Assembly: GCF_002127325.2 (NCBI RefSeq)
Contig: NC_035449.2
Location: 146,360,931-146,424,930 of the forward strand
Direction of reading: 5' to 3'
Source: Helianthus annuus
Lineage: Eukaryota > Streptophyta > Magnoliopsida > Asterales > Asteraceae
Length of the DNA stretch: 64,000 nucleotides
Numbering within the stretch: position 1 is the stretch's first letter; each line of letters opens with the position of its first letter. The translations under genes and the position numbers were made by a program. Below, piece after piece: positions 32,112-42,793 of the stretch. A model generated the notes under the pieces. It made no database searches and was not told where the DNA came from. It was given only the letters and a program-made list of their open reading frames with translations.

Positions 32112-32879
32112 CTAGGGGGTTGATGCTGGACTCGAGTGAGACATGCTAAACTTCTCCAGAACATCTTTCACGTATTTGGTTTGATGAATGAAGATTCCTT
32201 CGGGCATTTTCTCCACGTGCAACCCTAGGAAGAACTTCATCTCCCCCATCGAACTCATCTCGAACTTCTTCTTCATAACTCTCTCAAAATCTTTACACAA
32301 GTCGTCATTTGTTGAACTAAAAATGATATCATCGACATAGATCTGCACGATTAAGAGATGGCCTGCAACTTCCTTTGTAAACAGAGTGCAATCAACTATC
32401 CCTCTTGTGAACCCGTTGGCCAGCAGATGTTGGGAAAGCGTCTCATACCAGGCTCTCGGGGCCTGGTGAAGTCCGTAAAGCGCTTTATCCAGAAGATAGA
32501 CTTTGTTCTTGTGTAGTGGATCAGTGAAACCCGGCAGTTGTCCCACATACACTTCTTCTTTGATTTTTCCATACAGGAATGCAGATTTCACATCAAGTTG
32601 GTAGACTTTGAATCCTTTCCATGACGCGAAGGCCAGGAAGATTCTAATAGCCTCAAGTCTAGCAATAGGCGCATAAACCTCATCATAGTCAATGCCTTCT
32701 TGCTGACTGAATCCCTGTACTACCAATCGTGCTTTGTTTCGAACAACGACTCCTCTATCATCTCTTTTGCACTTGAATACCCACTTTGTCTTTATAAGCT
32801 TTTGATTTTCCAGAAGGTCTACTAATCTCCAAACTCCCAGCTTCTCAAACTGCTGCAACTCTTCCTGCATAGCATTCAC
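32112..32879 (-). pseudogene. Reverse transcriptase of copia element D
   Basis: 255 residues of copia RT: K-W-V-F-K-C near the start, K-A-R-L-V-V-Q-G-F, D-V-K-S-A-F-L-Y-G, and the catalytic Y-V-D-D near 32340. The region is open within itself, but the upstream and downstream joins are frameshifted, so it is a fragment of a once continuous pol. Confidence 0.85.
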
Positions 32880-32903
32880 CCAGCTGTCTTCAGTTAAAGC
32901 TTC

Positions 32904-33332
32904 CTAATACGTTCTGGGTTCAATCTGCGAGAAAAAACACTTAAGTGAGAATTCTTCCTGTAAAGGAGCAACAGATGAATAAAAACATGTAAGAGCTCTG
33001 TTGATCTGATCCCGCGTCTTGACTCGGCTCTGAAGATCACCGATTATCTGCTCTGAAGGATGATAAGACAATGTTCTTGGCATTGCAGTGTCAGGCACAT
33101 TAACTTCCGATTGCAAGTTTGTGATGTCTTGATCACCGGTGTAATCGACAGCTTCTGTCGTTGCAACATCTGGTTCCTCGTCAAAAGTCGGACCGAATTC
33201 CGATTCTGAGTCATCAGAATTATCAAATGTTGGAGCTGGTTCTTCTGGGTCTTCGTGTGTCGTTCCACTTGGACCGGCCTCATGATCATTAGTACCCACG
33301 TCGGGTTGAGAAACTACCAACGGTCTTGGCAC
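32904..33332 (-). pseudogene. Acidic linker between integrase and RT of D
   Basis: A 142-residue stretch rich in D, E, S, P and T that occupies the place of the variable linker between integrase and RT in copia pol. Stop codons at both ends separate it from its neighbours. No domain is recognisable. Confidence 0.6.
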
Positions 33333-33473
33333 CTAATCTTGTGAACTAGATTGTTGCTGTTGGTATAACAGTACGAGTTCCTCGATACCTGGCTCAGTCG
33401 GATGTTGGAAAGACTCCCGGAGTTTGTCATAATCGAACTGGAATCTTTGTCCGGGAAGTTGTGGTGGAGCAGT

Positions 33474-34772
33474 CTACTTCTGACAATCCACATGCAGAAC
33501 TTGAATTATCTTCCCCAAGCACGGTACAAACACTCTCTTTAGTGGGCTCGCGTAACCTACAAAGAAACCCTCATTAGATTTTGCACCAAATTTTCCATCT
33601 TGATCTATAAAAGTACACGGAGATCCAAATGGTTCTAAAAACTTCAAATTCGGCTTATATCGGTGCAGAAGTTCAAAACACGTTTTCTTGAATTTCTTCA
33701 CAGTGAGCACACGATTTAGTGTATAGCATGCTGTCGCAACTGCTTCACTCCAGAAAAATATTGGCAACTTGGAATCGGCAAGCATTGTTTGAGCTGTCTC
33801 AATTAAGGTACGATTCCTTCGTTCAGCTACACCATTTTGCAGTGGAGTGTATGGTGCACTGAATTCATGAAGAATTCCTTTCTCGTTACAGAACTTGATC
33901 ATTCTATTATTCTTGAACTCCGTTCCATTATCGCTTCTTATTCTTCTGATCAGCAGCTTATACAGCGTTTCCATCTTCTTGAATAAGACCATTAGCGACT
34001 CAAAAGTTTGGTCTTTTCTTTCCATGCAAACCACCCACGAAAACCTTGTGAAATCATCAGTAACGACCAGACAGTATAAGTCTCCGCTAACGCTTCTTAC
34101 ATTGACAGGCCCGAACAAGTCCATGTGCAACCTTTCAAGCGGGACTCTGATTGAATTCAGCAACTTCTGTGGATGTGACTTCTTTGTCTGTTTTCCTTTC
34201 TTGCACGCTACACAATCATCATTTAAATGAAAGTTTTTCAGATTTACACCTTCGACTAAATCATTGTGTACAAGAAAGTTCATTTTATGCACATGAATGT
34301 GGCCCATCTTTCGATGCCACATTCTCGAATCTTTTTCAGTCGCTTTGGTTTTCGTCACAAAACATTGTTTTTGATAATCTGTTGTTGTTGCGACACTCAT
34401 ATCAAGAATATATAAATCATTTTCTCGTGGAGCTCGCAACAACACCATGTCCTCAGGAATTTTAAAACCAGGTTTTAAGACAAGACATTCATTTTTAGTG
34501 AAATGCACGGTAAAAGACTTGTCACAGATCTGTGAGATACTCAGCAGATTGTTTTCAAGTTCTATTATGTAGTTCACTTTGTCAAATGATATAACTCCAT
34601 TCGTTAAAGTTCCTTGACCAACTATCCTGCCACCCTGATTCCCAGCAAATCCCACATATCCTCCGTTGATAGATTTGACGTCATAGAGCAATGCTAGCAT
34701 TCCGGTTATGTGCCTTGAAGCTCCGCTGTCCATTATCCACTTCGAGATTATCGACCTCGGCAGCCCCTGCAT
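33474..34772 (-). pseudogene. Protease and integrase of copia element D
   Basis: 432 residues. Protease core D-S-G-A-S-R-H-I-T-G near the N-terminus; integrase with the H-H-C-C finger (W-H-R-K-M-G-H...C-V-A-C), catalytic Asp in D-L-F-G-P, Asp in R-S-D-N-G-T-E-F and Glu in N-G-V-A-E-R-R-N. The order protease, integrase, RT, RNase H is the copia order, opposite to the gypsy elements around it. Motif spellings suggest the Sirevirus lineage. Confidence 0.85.
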
Positions 34773-34890
34773 ACATCACAGAAAATTTATTCAAACAATG
34801 AAGCCCATGATTTCTTTACACTTGGAACACTACCAAACACAAGATCACAATCCACTTCAACTTTCGGAATGATAAAATTGACATTTGGGA

Positions 34891-37413
34891 TCACAGGTTT
34901 AGATTTTGGCTTTGACTTTCCCTCTTTGATTGGAGGAAATTCCTCAAGTAGCTTATCAAGTTCAAATTCAAGTTTATCAACATCATCTTTAAAACTTTTG
35001 GTTCAGTTTTCAAAACACTTTCCATCTTGTTCTCTTCAACTGATGATTTTGGTTTCACCACCCAAGATTGATTCTCAAAAACTTTCATCTTTGGATAAAT
35101 CTTTGATGTCTTTTGGACTTTCGAAGATTCGCCAACCTCAAAAGTTGATTTCGGCTTTTCTTCGGACTTCAGAGATTCACCTCTCTTCAAAATACGAACC
35201 GGTGAAATCATTGGTTTTTTACCCTTGTTATCAGTTGGAGTTTTAGATTTTGGTTTTTGCAAAACAGGTTTTTCAAGCTTTTTCATGCATTGCTTGGCCA
35301 TGTGACCAATTTCACTGCAGCGGTAACAAATTCTTTTGTCATACTCGACAAAAGTTGATTTGTATGTCTCATCTCTCACCTTCTTCGCTGCATTGAAATC
35401 ATCAATGGCTTTTTGACTGAAAATATACTCGTTTTCCTCAACAGTACTCTTACCAGCAACAAACACATCTCCTAATCTTTCCTTTGGTTTAACCTCAATT
35501 TTTGCTATCTTCTTTTCAAAACCAACACCTTTCTTTTTCAAGTTGTTACCCTGTCTTTTGTTCTGATCATGATTACCCACCGACCCCTTCTTTCCATAGT
35601 TGTTAGGTTGTTGAGTTACAAAAGACTTTTTAGGTTTTGAAAAGAATGTGTTGTTGTTCACTTCTGAAATATCAATCTCGACCAATTTAAGCACCTTTTC
35701 AACATTCTCAATTCTGGCATTTTGGAGCGGATACTCAAAATCAGAGTAAAGTTTGTCAGTTCCAACCATTGTGTAAACCACGATGATCGAATCATCATTC
35801 GCGACTTTGTCTGATTTTGGTATAAATATGTCTAAGAAGTTACCATCTTCTTCAGAATCAGAGATAGAGTTCTCAAACTGAGTTTTCACAATCTCAACCT
35901 TCGAGTTATCACTCTCTTCGTCTAACACTTGGTCAACAACGGTCTTGATCACCTGTGACTCATTGTCAGTGTCGGACGGAGAGAACGTAACATCAATACT
36001 CTCAGGAAATTCATTCTCAATTGTTCTCAGTTTGAGGTTCAAAGCAGCTTCCACCCCATCTGGATACTTCTGAGTGTAATGATTCCACATTGGGGGTGGA
36101 ACACTGTTAAAGACAGGTGTTGCATCTGGTTGTTTCGGGACAAACTGATCAATCACATATGAAGATGCAACATAACTCATCAACTTATTATCAATTCTTT
36201 CATTCTCAATTTTTGTTAACTCTAATTCCTTTTTCAATGAAGCAATCGTATCCAAATGAAAGTTGATTTCTTTTTGTTTATCAAAAACTGTCGATTTTAA
36301 CAATCTTGTGGCTTTATCATTTTCAAGACTCTCGTTTTGAATCATTTTTATAGATCTAGCCAACGTGTCATAAGCTTCTTTTACTTCACTTAGATCAAAT
36401 TTAATCGCATCAGTGTATTGTTTCAATTCCTGAAAGTTGTTTTCTTTTTCAAGACATTCCATGCATGGTTTTGAATAGTTTTTGCATGAAGTTTCAGAAC
36501 TTGAATCAATATTTTCAACAATCTTTTCCTCTTGATCAATATTAACATCCTGTTTACCGACACCATCAGACTCTGACTCAGACACTCCTCCTGATTTGAT
36601 CTCCTCACTATCGGATTTCCCGTCAGACTCCTTTTGACCTGACTCTGTTTTAACCGACACACTTTCAACTAACTCAGTATCAACAGACTCTGGTTTTACA
36701 GATTCTGTGTCTACCTATTTCAGTTTTGCCATTAAGGCTTTGTCATCAATCTCTTTCAATGTCTCTTCAGTCATTTCCTTGGAGACATCAATTATCTCTT
36801 CAACCAGAGCTTTCACAACATCATACTGTGGGCAAAATCCTGTTGTTGGCTCATTGAAGAAACCTACAAAAGAATCAAACACGTTAGGAGGCATAATTGA
36901 TTTTAAAGAACTAGCTAACACCTCCTGTTCAGATTGATAATAGTAGACTTCTGCAGCAATTTCTTCGAGATCAACCAAACTTTCTTCAGACATATCTTCA
37001 CTAACAACCGCTGTTTCAACAACACTCTCCGACACCTCCACAATCTCAGCCATCATTGCTCTACCCTCACTGCCAGGGATATACTTATCCCAACTGAAAC
37101 CTTCAGCTACCTTCTCATCATCTTGATTGACTGTGAGAGCCTTTTCAGGCTTGTTTTCGATCTGAGGTCTTTGAACGACAGGTTGTTGATTTGTCTTGTG
37201 ATAGATCGCCTGTCTGTAGTAATCTTTGGTGAAAGGATTCTGATGGTTATTGACCTCTCTATTCGGACACTCCCGCTTAAAATGCCCCTTCTCTTTACAC
37301 CTGAAACAAGTCACTTTGGACTTATCAAAACCAAGCTTTTGATCCGGACCTGACAAACTGTTTCGACCCGTAATTTCCATAAACCTTTGGGCTCTTCTAA
37401 CCAAGCTAGCCAT
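34891..37413 (-). pseudogene. Second half of the oversized gag of D, two zinc knuckles
   Basis: Two open stretches in one frame (37413-36715 and 36660-34891) are separated by nonsense at 36715. A CCHC knuckle (C-F-R-C...C) lies near 37310-37265 and a second (C-Y-R-C...C) near 35330-35287, about 650 residues apart. Between them the protein is acidic, K/E/S-rich and likely coiled coil around 36450-36200. Element F has the same second-half block (41000-42590). Extended gag is usual in Sireviruses; the roles of the extra part are not known. Confidence 0.75.
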
Positions 37414-37415
37414 TC

Positions 37416-38591
37416 CCCATTTATGTCAATCAGCTCTAGCTCCTCTGGATCGATTTGGTCGTAATCCTCCTTTGTTATGTCTAGATTACCGATCCTTCCC
37501 GCTACCAAACTCTCATATGACTCAAGAACGGAAGCTAACAGTGCGATGTGCTGCTTTGCAGCTGCTTCTGTAAACTCCTGTCCATTTATGATGTTTACAG
37601 CAATGTTACACTGTATCCCAGAAACATATCCCTGATTGTTCGAGCTTGATGAGCTTTGTGGAGACATTTGTTCTGAAGTCTTGGGATTCGGCTCATAACT
37701 TGCAAACGGTGAAGGCTTGTTGTTGCTTGATGTACTAGACGAAGCACCGGATGTTGAGTCTGCACTGAATGTCGTTTGAATCTTCGGGCTTAGATTTGCT
37801 GTTGTCGGAGAACTGCCTTTGTAATATAGTGAAACATCCTATTGAACCTTTGCAGAATTCATCTTTCTAATCTTCATTAGTTCAAGCTCATGTGCTTCGA
37901 TCTTTTCAATGAATGAACTGAGGTTAAATCCAACATACTCTAAGTTGTTTTTTAGCACCAAAAGATAAGTACCCCATTCATCATATGGCAAGGCATCTGC
38001 CAGTTTATCAACCCACTCTTCGTCAGTTTTCTCAATACCCAAACGCTTCATTTCAACAACTAGGTGACAATATCTCTCCATCAATTTTCTTGTTGTTTCA
38101 CCTTTAATTCCCATGAAGATGTCAAATTATTTCTTCATCAACGCCGTTTTGCTTTTGATCATGGACACACTCCTGAGAAACTTCACTTTCAACGAATGCC
38201 AAACAGACTGTGAATTATCCTCATGCTGCAACAACACTAAGATATCTTCTTTAATCGCTTGTTGTAGAATACTCATCATCTTCTTTTCTGCCTTAAAATC
38301 TTCTTGTTTAGTTTGTGTCAAACTGCCAATCGTCTTCACAAAACCCAAACCATCTTTAGGAGGAACATATTTCGAGTCGATCTTCATCCAGCACTCGAAG
38401 TGGTTTGCTTGAACCCATGTCTTAAACCTTCCAGACCAAACCGCATACTCGTCAATATTCATCAACTTAGGAGGTTTCTGCATCGTCCCAAGTTCATTCT
38501 CCATATTCACGTTTTGCACAATACTGGCCGGATTTTGTGCTGTTGTCATTCCCCCACCGGCAAAGAAGTTATAAAATTCTTGATTGTCCAT
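37416..38591 (-). pseudogene. N-terminal gag of copia element D (UBN2-like)
   Basis: ATG at 38591 begins a copia gag (Y-A-V-W-S-G-R-F-K-T-W-V near residue 50). In-frame nonsense codons stand at 38127-38129 and 37839-37841, and a 1-base loss near 37415 shifts frame just before the first zinc knuckle. The block matches the gag_pre/UBN2 family that packages copia RNA. Confidence 0.8.
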
Positions 38592-39185
38592 TTTACGAAA
38601 TCAGATTACCAAAAAAATTTTCAAGTTTTGAAAACAGATCTTTCAAGCGAAATTAGCTTTTACACGAATCAGACTTTCAAACGGAATTAAGAACACAGTG
38701 GACTTTTCAAACGGAATCAGACATACTCACACGAAATTAGGTTTCAAGCGAGATTACCTTTCAAACGAAATTAGTTTTTTTTTCAAACGAAATTACACCT
38801 TCAAGCGGAATTAGGTGTGATTTCAAACGAAATTAGCACTTTGGAGTGAAATTAACCAAACGATATTACAGTTCGAACGGAATTAGTAATTTCTCTTGAA
38901 ATTACTTCAACTTTTCAAAAGGAATTAATGATTCCGTGTGGAAATACCTCAGAATTTTCAAACGAAATTACATGATTGTTCAAACGGAATTACTGTTTGG
39001 CCCTTTTTTGTCACTTTTACTTTGAATTTTGATCTGATTCCTTCAAGGGTTTGTTAAAACACTGTTTTACACACAATATCAGAAAATCAGCCCATTTTGT
39101 CCGTAAAATTGTCCAAAAGTCCAAGAAAGTGTAGAAAAAGACACCGATTCAAGTGTATTGACTCATAACTGGCTCTGATACCAAT
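38592..39185 (-). repeat. Leader and PBS of D with ~15 degenerate CAAACGAAATTA words
   Basis: The PBS appears as GGCTCTGATACCA at 39171-39183 (plus strand), next to the LTR end at 39186. Between 38640 and 39000 the word (C/A)AA(A/G)CG(A/G)AATTA recurs about every 20-30 bases, with drift. The LTR next to it is also rich in AATTCC/GGAATT words (39412-39505). Confidence 0.8.
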
Positions 39186-39607
39186 TGTAGGATCGTTTTC
39201 AGACCCGCACGAGTCGTTCAGAAGAGTTCTCGGATCAAATCAGAGGTGGAATTCAAAGATTTGATCTTCGTTCAGCTTGTTATACACTTTAACAGCCTCT
39301 TGTATTGATTATACGACGTTACAATGGCTGGAGACAATTTGGCGGCACCTCGGCTCCAAAATCACAAGGTTACAAATGAAATGGCACAACACCTATTTAT
39401 AGGAGAGGGTAATTCCATGCGGAATTACACTGTGTAATTCCATTCGGAATTACACTGTGTAATTCCATGCGGAATTACCAATTGTAATTTCGTGTGGAAT
39501 TACCTCCTAACCTATTTTTAATATATTTCTCGTACTACGTGCTCCGATCTATTAATTTTACTACAAGACTCGATACAAGACGAAGTCAACAGACATATGC
39601 ACCAACA
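39186..39607 (-). repeat. 5' LTR of copia element D (422 bp)
   Basis: On the minus strand it starts TGTTGGTGCATATGTCTG (39607) and ends CGATCCTACA (39186), matching the F LTR (44675-45127). TATAAATA on the minus strand lies at 39401-39394. It is followed by a PBS but is also preceded by PPT-like sequence (39608 on), so it may be shared with, or recombined from, a second copia copy. Confidence 0.85.
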
Positions 39608-39733
39608 ATCTCCCCTTTGTATGTTGACGGAGTCTTCAGTACGAGACTTTAGTACGTCAAAACTTCAGTCTTGATCAGTCTTCACGCTTTCCAAAATATT
39701 TGACGCTGAAGCATCCTTCAAACTCTGTATGTA
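39608..39733 (-). repeat. Scrap of a copia 3' end abutting the D LTR
   Basis: Reverse complement ends ...AAAGGGGAGAT directly before the LTR start and matches the last ~100 bp of F before its 3' LTR (44570-44674). A 5' LTR should not have this neighbour, so this is the remnant of another copy in the same orientation. Similarity fades before 39734. Confidence 0.55.
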
Positions 39734-40961
39734 TCTAGAATTTAGTTTCACTTGTAAATTATATGTAACATATAATTTATGTTAGAAAACGAGATGTACA
39801 TGAAGTCTGGCGACCCTTTCATATTTATATTCAATAACATATAATTTATGTTAGAAAATGAGATTACCGTTCTTGATTTGTAATGGTATCACATGGTATC
39901 ACTCGTTGCTCTGAAACATGAAGCAAACAGAATTAAAAGAATTAAAAATGATCCAGGTATGAAAAGATCAGCACCAAACTGGAGCAAATACAAAAAGGCA
40001 ATTGCTGATCTTACCTTCGAGTACAAAAGAAAGAAGCAAGAGTTGGTTGCAGCAAAGGTTGGTACAGCCAAAGCCATAATAAAATGGTCAAGGCAATACA
40101 CTGATATGGCATATGAGAGGCTGGAAAGAAGGAGAGAGACAGATCCTAGCCTTCCAAAGAAGCCAACATATAGAGATAAGAAAGCTGATGATCCACAGCA
40201 GCAGGACCTCTCTTTGAAAACACTGTTCACATCATCTGACACCTCCATCATTGCCTTAAATCAAAGAAAAAGGAAAAAAAACAGATGGAAGAAGAAGAGA
40301 AGGATCAAGTAGATTATATTATGAAGATAGTCCTTCAGGATATGATTGCAGAAAATCCTAACTCAGCTAAACTTCAACACCTTGGTAAAGGAGTCATAAG
40401 CAGGCCTCCTTCACCAAACTCATCAAAAATAAAAACTCTCCCAAGAAACCCACTGAACTCAAAAATACTAAAGTGGAAGTCTGATCAAAACCACTTATAG
40501 ACAGTTTAAAACTTTAGATCCTCTGATACTCATTGGTGTTTCATACTATTTTGTACGTTAAAATTCCATCATAGTTTTCATGTTTTAATATATCTTAAGA
40601 AAGAATAAAGTTTGTTCAATTCACGTGGACAAAACCTTTTTTTTATAAATTCTTTAAATCAAGGAAACTAAGATGTAGATATCAATATATCATACACTCT
40701 TTTAACATTTTGGTATAAAAGAATCAAATTTTAAAGCTAAAAGCTATATACATTTAGAAGAATCATGATTTATTGGTATGGTGTCACAATAATGTGTGAC
40801 CTAGCAAAAACTAGAATTTAATCCATCATATAATTGACAATCAAGTTCAGTAATAAATTCAAACTTAATTGGGCTTGGTTTTCGTTCAACTTTGTGGTGG
40901 TGCATTAGAGACTCCAAATGAACTCATATGATGTTGAAACCAAGTGAAACTAAATTCTAGA
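39734..40961. mobile_element. 1.2-kb segment bounded by 21-bp terminal inverted repeats
   Basis: TCTAGAATTTAGTTTCACTT(G) at 39734-39754 is the exact reverse complement of 40941-40961. The segment lies between a copia scrap and the truncated 5' side of F. No transposase is recognisable and no TSD is clear from the flanks (GTA left, ACT right). It could be a non-autonomous DNA element or a chance product of rearrangement. Confidence 0.45.
39893..40312 (+). CDS. Uncharacterised basic ORF inside the TIR-bounded segment
   Basis: A 139-residue ORF, rich in K and R, predicted helical in the first 90 residues (heptad-like K/A/L pattern) and ending in a very basic tail. The start ATG at 39893 is the first in frame. 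A second overlapping ORF (40285-40500) in another frame may be its continuation after a frameshift. I do not recognise the family. Basic character suggests nucleic-acid binding, but this is inference. It may be a captured piece of a retroelement accessory ORF. Confidence 0.35.
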   Translation: MVSLVALKHEANRIKRIKNDPGMKRSAPNWSKYKKAIADLTFEYKRKKQELVAAKVGTAKAIIKWSRQYTDMAYERLERRRETDPSLPKKPTYRDKKADDPQQQDLSLKTLFTSSDTSIIALNQRKRKKNRWKKKRRIK

Positions 40962-40984
40962 ACTTAATGGCTTGTGATCTAGTG

Positions 40985-42793
40985 GTATCAAGGTGTATGG
41001 AAAAAGTATGAGAAGTTATATTTATGGAAAAATACGAATTCTGAAAGAGAAGATGCATTGACAATGTTGAATGCTGTATTGATGTCGAAGCAGAAAGCTA
41101 TCAATTTCTACATTGAAGAGAGTGCAAAATGGAAGCAAGAGTTGGAGAAAGAAAAGATAAGGAATGAGAGAATCAGGCGATTATTACAGAGTTATTCTAG
41201 TTCTGATTATCTTATTGATCGTATTTATCCAACTGTTGCAGGTCTTGAAGCATTTCAAGAAGAGAAGCCAAAGAAGAAGGATACTGGTAAGAAACAGAGT
41301 GTTAGTTATAACAAGTGTCCGCCTCCGATTTGGGAAGGGTATTCTCCTAGAAAACCGAACGAGGAGCAAGTCAAAAAGGCTGTCAATATAAAGTTAAAAT
41401 CCGAAACAACTGATGAATTACCAGAAAACATTGACGTCACGTTCACATCGTCTGACACTGATCATGAGTCTGAGTTAATAAAAAAGTTGGTCGATCAGGT
41501 GTTGGATACAGATGAGGAGTCGGAGTCAAAGTCTGAGTCGGAAAGTTCGGGATCATCATCAGTTGACAGTCGAAAGTCTCCGGTTAAACGGGTTTATAAT
41601 AAAGAATTCATGTTATCAAAATTTGAGTGATGATCTATTCAAAGTTGCTTATACTTTGAATGATTCAGACAAATTATATTCTGATGAGGAATTTCCAATA
41701 AGGAGTGTTCAAGTTGAAAAGATCAAAAAGGTTTTCAAATTATCAGAAATTAATATTTCTGAAATAAAAGATGTAAATCCTAAAGGAAAACCTAAAAAAT
41801 ACACTACAAGAGTTCAACAACGGTTAAACAAGAAAAAAGGTTACGGTTCTGGTTCTGGTTTTCAAAAGAAACCAAACCATAACGGTAATTTCAAAAAGAA
41901 AGGCTTAGGTTTAATCTCTACAGAAAACGATAAAAATGAGAAAATTTATAAACCAAAAACAAAATTTGTTGCAGGAACTAGCTCGGAAGATGAAGCAAAA
42001 AGCCCATTCTGGAAGCAATCGAATCGGGAATTCCTTGCCAAGAAGCAAGAGAAAGTGAAGAATGGAGCTAATCAATGAAAGGAGACAAGAACATGTTACA
42101 AATGCAATGAAGTTGGTCACATTGCATGGAACTGTTCTCAAGCAACGAAAACAAAACAGGAAGTCTCTAAGAAACTCAAAGAAAAAGTTGTTGAGAAAAA
42201 TGAACCACCAACTGAAAAATTTAAAATTTTTGAAAATTCAACATATGAAGTTGGTGAGTGTTCAAAGACACATTTTTATAAAAAGAGAGCTAAGAATGAC
42301 AACCAAATGTGGGTTGTTAAGAAGTTTCATGAAGATGTTAAAAAGTTTGATGTGAAATCTACCGATGAATCTAACTACACAAAGTTAGACGAGCCACAGG
42401 TTGAGGATAAAGAAGGAAATTCAGTGCCTCCAGTGGATGATGTGAATTTTCCACCATTGAAGGCTGAGAATTTTAAATCAAAAGTTGGGAAGGTTGAGAT
42501 CTCAAATCAATTCTATTCTGAGAAGAAAGTATTTGATGTCGAGAAAGCGTTTAATGGAAATGTGGAAAAGATTTTTGAAAAAAATGGTTGAGGGTAAGGT
42601 GAAAGGGGTGAAAGATTTTTATGAAACAAAGAAAGCAACCTTTACCCAAGTGAAGTTGAGGATGAAACATCCAAGTTTGGTCAGGCTTGGATGGAAGTTT
42701 TTCACAAGTAAAATCCTGACTTGCCGGAGCTCCCAAGTTGGTAATCGTGGAGCAGGAATCGGCATCATTCTTGATAAAATTGTTCTTATGAAT
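40985..42793 (+). pseudogene. C-terminal half of the oversized gag of F
   Basis: Similar to D gag (36330-34950): the conserved P-P-P-(I/M)-W block near 41320, the E-N-I-D-V-T-F-(T/S)-(S/P)-S-D-T-D block near 41430, and a CCHC knuckle at 42094-42135. Frame changes near 41620 and 42590 and a stop at 42076 break it. The open pieces are 41058-41630, 41512-42078, 42307-42591 and neighbours. After about 42710 the frame dissolves into noncoding tail; the pol that should follow is missing. Confidence 0.7.

Larger units (their letters stand above)
1061..39607 (-). mobile_element. Copia (Sirevirus-like) element D, outermost host of the nested insertions
   Basis: D runs on the minus strand from its LTR (39607-39186) through PBS, gag, protease, integrase, RT and RNase H to 31379. 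Its 3' noncoding tail occupies 31378-30460 and resumes left of element C at 1183-1061. The tail is assigned by similarity to the reverse complement of the tail of copia element F (about 43100-44250): the GGATCATATC word near 1174-1183 and the A+T-rich TTTTTGGATTTTT words match F's tail in order. Its 3' LTR must lie left of the window beyond E0. Coding parts carry several nonsense codons and frameshifts, so D is dead. About 28 kb of the span is inserted gypsy DNA. Confidence 0.7.

Noticed and set aside
33895..34465. Plus-strand ORFs opposite the integrase of D
   Set aside because: They are antisense shadows of the copia integrase.
39893..40312. Basic ORF as a transposase or histone-like protein
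   Set aside because: No catalytic triad or known fold motif is visible; basic composition alone is not evidence.
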